Source: Candidatus Omnitrophota bacterium
GTDB lineage: Bacteria; Omnitrophota; Omnitrophia; Omnitrophales; Aquincolibacteriaceae
Direction of reading: 5' to 3'
DNA length: 41,835 nucleotides
Assembly (NCBI GenBank): GCA_016196555.1
Contig: JACPXL010000022.1
Span: 1 to 41,835, forward strand
Part shown: one piece after another, positions 40,635-41,835 of the stretch
How positions within the stretch are numbered: the stretch's first letter is position 1
How the letters are laid out: every line of letters starts with the position of its first letter
Notes under the pieces: generated by a model
Databases searched by the model: none
The model's input: the letters and a program-made list of their open reading frames with translations, nothing else
What the model was told of the DNA's origin: nothing
Translations under genes and position numbers: made by a program

Positions 40635-41835
40635 TTATTCGATCCAAGCCTGGACCACAGCACTAGGGGCTCGTCCTTCTTCTTTGAGCTCTTCTTTAAT
40701 GTTCATGGCATCTTTAATGGCCAGCAAGTAAGATTTCAACTCTTCGAGTTTGCTGTCCACAACCGGCCGATACGCACCCTCTTCGGCCGTAAGTTTTTCA
40801 ACTTGAGAACCCACGATTCCGATAGATTCCGCACTCTTATTCACGGCTTCCACAAGGGTGTTAATCAAATCTGCAGCAACCTCTCCTTCACCCGTAGCTT
40901 TCTCTTCAACTTGTGCGCTTACATTTTTCAAATCTTCAAGCAAGCTCTTAAGACGATCGACTCCTGCGGCGATTGACTCATGTCCACCCTCCGCTCCAAC
41001 TTCAGACCGCATATCTTGAACTTCTTGTAAGATCGTCGCTGCCGTACCATCAAGATTTGCCAAAGTATCGGGAAGACCTGCGATCTTTCCAAATAATGTT
41101 GTCGTTGAAGTTTTAGTATCGGTTGAACTCCCAATTTTTCCGTCAATTCCTTTCAATCTGCCGAACACTGACGAAACTGTTCCCGCATCGGTCGTTAATC
41201 CGAGCAGCGACTTGACATCATTGGCCAAGGCCTTATTCGCTGCAATTCTTCCGAAGAGTGTGGATGCGGTTGATAAATCATTGTTGGATCCTAAGGCCGC
41301 TTTCATTTCATCCAATTTTGTAGCAAGACTCGCAGTCGAACTACTCGTGGAGAGCGTAGAAACAATGGCATTAACTTCTGCTATTTTCCCAAACAAAGTG
41401 TTTGCCGTTGATAAATCGGTGTTTGTTCCCATCATCGTGTTGATCGTCTGGGTTGCCGTAAGTGTTGTCGTAAGATTGGTCGCTATGGCATCAATGCGTC
41501 CACTCAACGTTTTAATGTCATCCCATTTAATTCCTGTAGTACTCATTTTTGAAATATCAACCCAATTGATATGGGATTGGGTCTGTCCCGCTATATCAGT
41601 CCAATTCATCCCTGCGCCGGTCATGAGCGCCAGATCATTCCAGTTCACTCCACCTTTCGACATTGATTGAAGGTCAGTCCAATTCACGCCCGCGGTTGAA
41701 AGCACTGCGATATCCGACCAATTCACGCCTGCTTCTGATAAGCGGTCGATTTCAGCCCAATTAATTCCGGCTCGTGAAAGGGCCTGAATATTGTCCCAAT
41801 TGACATTGATCTTTGACATCGCGGAAAGATCAGAC
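40635..41835 (-). CDS. repeat-rich protein, 5' end beyond window
   Basis: The reading frame stays open past 41835, and the residues before the first visible Met (SDLSA) continue the repeat, so the true start is upstream. About 399 residues are visible. The N-terminal part is a tandem 13-residue repeat (NW.DI..LS.AG). A Thr/Ser-rich region then holds four TDLST..TLFGKIA-type units. A coiled-coil-like C-terminal third follows (RLKSLLEDLKNVSAQVEEKA and VDSKLEELKSYLLAIKDAM). No transmembrane segment or signal is visible. It is the first gene seen in the direction of the membrane-protein/ATPase operon, with 130 bases between. Function unknown; a structural, filament or adhesin-like role is a guess. 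Confidence 0.75.
   Translation of the reverse strand, partial: SDLSAMSKINVNWDNIQALSRAGINWAEIDRLSEAGVNWSDIAVLSTAGVNWTDLQSMSKGGVNWNDLALMTGAGMNWTDIAGQTQSHINWVDISKMSTTGIKWDDIKTLSGRIDAIATNLTTTLTATQTINTMMGTNTDLSTANTLFGKIAEVNAIVSTLSTSSSTASLATKLDEMKAALGSNNDLSTASTLFGRIAANKALANDVKSLLGLTTDAGTVSSVFGRLKGIDGKIGSSTDTKTSTTTLFGKIAGLPDTLANLDGTAATILQEVQDMRSEVGAEGGHESIAAGVDRLKSLLEDLKNVSAQVEEKATGEGEVAADLINTLVEAVNKSAESIGIVGSQVEKLTAEEGAYRPVVDSKLEELKSYLLAIKDAMNIKEELKEEGRAPSAVVQAWIE
41046..41435 (-). repeat. degenerate coding repeats with TLFGKIA core
   Basis: Four units of variable length (about 23-48 residues) share a core seen in TDLSTANTLFGKIA, NDLSTASTLFGRIA, TDAGTVSSVFGRLK and TDTKTSTTTLFGKIA. The units are Ser/Thr-rich. 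They lie between the Trp repeats and the coiled-coil end of the same protein. Confidence 0.8.
41493..41835 (-). repeat. tandem 13-residue coding repeat (39-base unit)
   Basis: Eight full units and one cut unit are visible, each about 39 bases. Consensus is [V/I]NWxDIxxLSxAG, with Trp at position 3 in every complete unit. Units such as VNWDNIQALSRAG, INWAEIDRLSEAG and VNWSDIAVLSTAG show this. DNA copies differ, so the array is old rather than a fresh expansion. The array runs off the window edge. Confidence 0.9.

Noticed and set aside
41212-41670. Open frame of 152 codons on the plus strand opposite the repeat protein
   Set aside because: It is the antisense shadow of a repetitive coding sequence; repeats keep opposite frames open. 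No ribosome site or family match.

Overview
The window is a dense bacterial locus with no rRNA, tRNA or insertion sequence that I can see. Gaps between genes are short (the longest is about 207 bases) and 4-base ATGA overlaps are common. Several traits together (a bacterial STT3-type oligosaccharyltransferase, a PilM-PilN fusion, a GspE-PilZ fusion, an unusual F-type ATPase operon and a repeat-rich protein) suggest a Gram-negative lineage of the PVC/Omnitrophota kind. That placement is inference from gene content, not proof.

Region A (1-11746, minus strand) is one long polysaccharide/surface-modification operon of twelve genes, probably started from a promoter near 11867-11895. It encodes a CgeB-like glycosyltransferase, three SDR epimerases, a methyltransferase, an ABC-2 export permease, a GT4 glycosyltransferase, an APS-kinase-like kinase, a membrane protein of the alkaline phosphatase/sulfatase superfamily, a nucleotidyltransferase, an HTH-cupin oxygenase-like protein and PEP mutase (cut by the window edge). 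The last three look like phosphonate biosynthesis. The HTH-cupin protein carries HppE/HEPD/MPnS-type residues with a 2-His-1-Gln triad (H138, Q142, H181), so hydroxymethyl- or methylphosphonate production is plausible.

Region B (11932-19580, plus strand) is a divergent glycan operon: GT2, GDP-mannose 4,6-dehydratase, Gfo/Idh/MocA dehydrogenase, a second GT2, hexapeptide acyltransferase, GT4, cupin, DegT aminotransferase and methyltransferase. The dehydrogenase, aminotransferase and acyltransferase form a plausible route to a diacetamido or similar amino sugar.

Region C (19577-25200, minus) holds a hypothetical exported protein, a CtpA-like S41 protease, a GspK-like pseudopilin, a small exported protein and an STT3-like membrane glycosyltransferase. 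A plus-strand GT2/DUF2304 pair (25248-26329) follows.

Region D (26331-34273, minus) is a type II secretion/type IV pilus-like operon: GspE-PilZ fusion, GspF, GspG, GspI, GspJ, PilM-PilN fusion (GspL-like), PilO/GspM and a TPR protein. No secretin is present in the window.

Region E (34282-41835, minus) lies just upstream of, and almost contiguous with, region D. It encodes a truncated 13-residue-repeat protein, a membrane-anchored protein with a duplicated extracytoplasmic domain, and a non-canonical F-type ATPase in the order alpha, c, b-delta fusion, gamma, beta. No subunit a or epsilon is encoded here. Alpha lacks the usual N-terminal extension and the delta part lacks its N-terminal domain. 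This looks like a specialised F1-like rotary machine tied genetically to surface or secretion components, and it is the best candidate in the window for an undescribed system.
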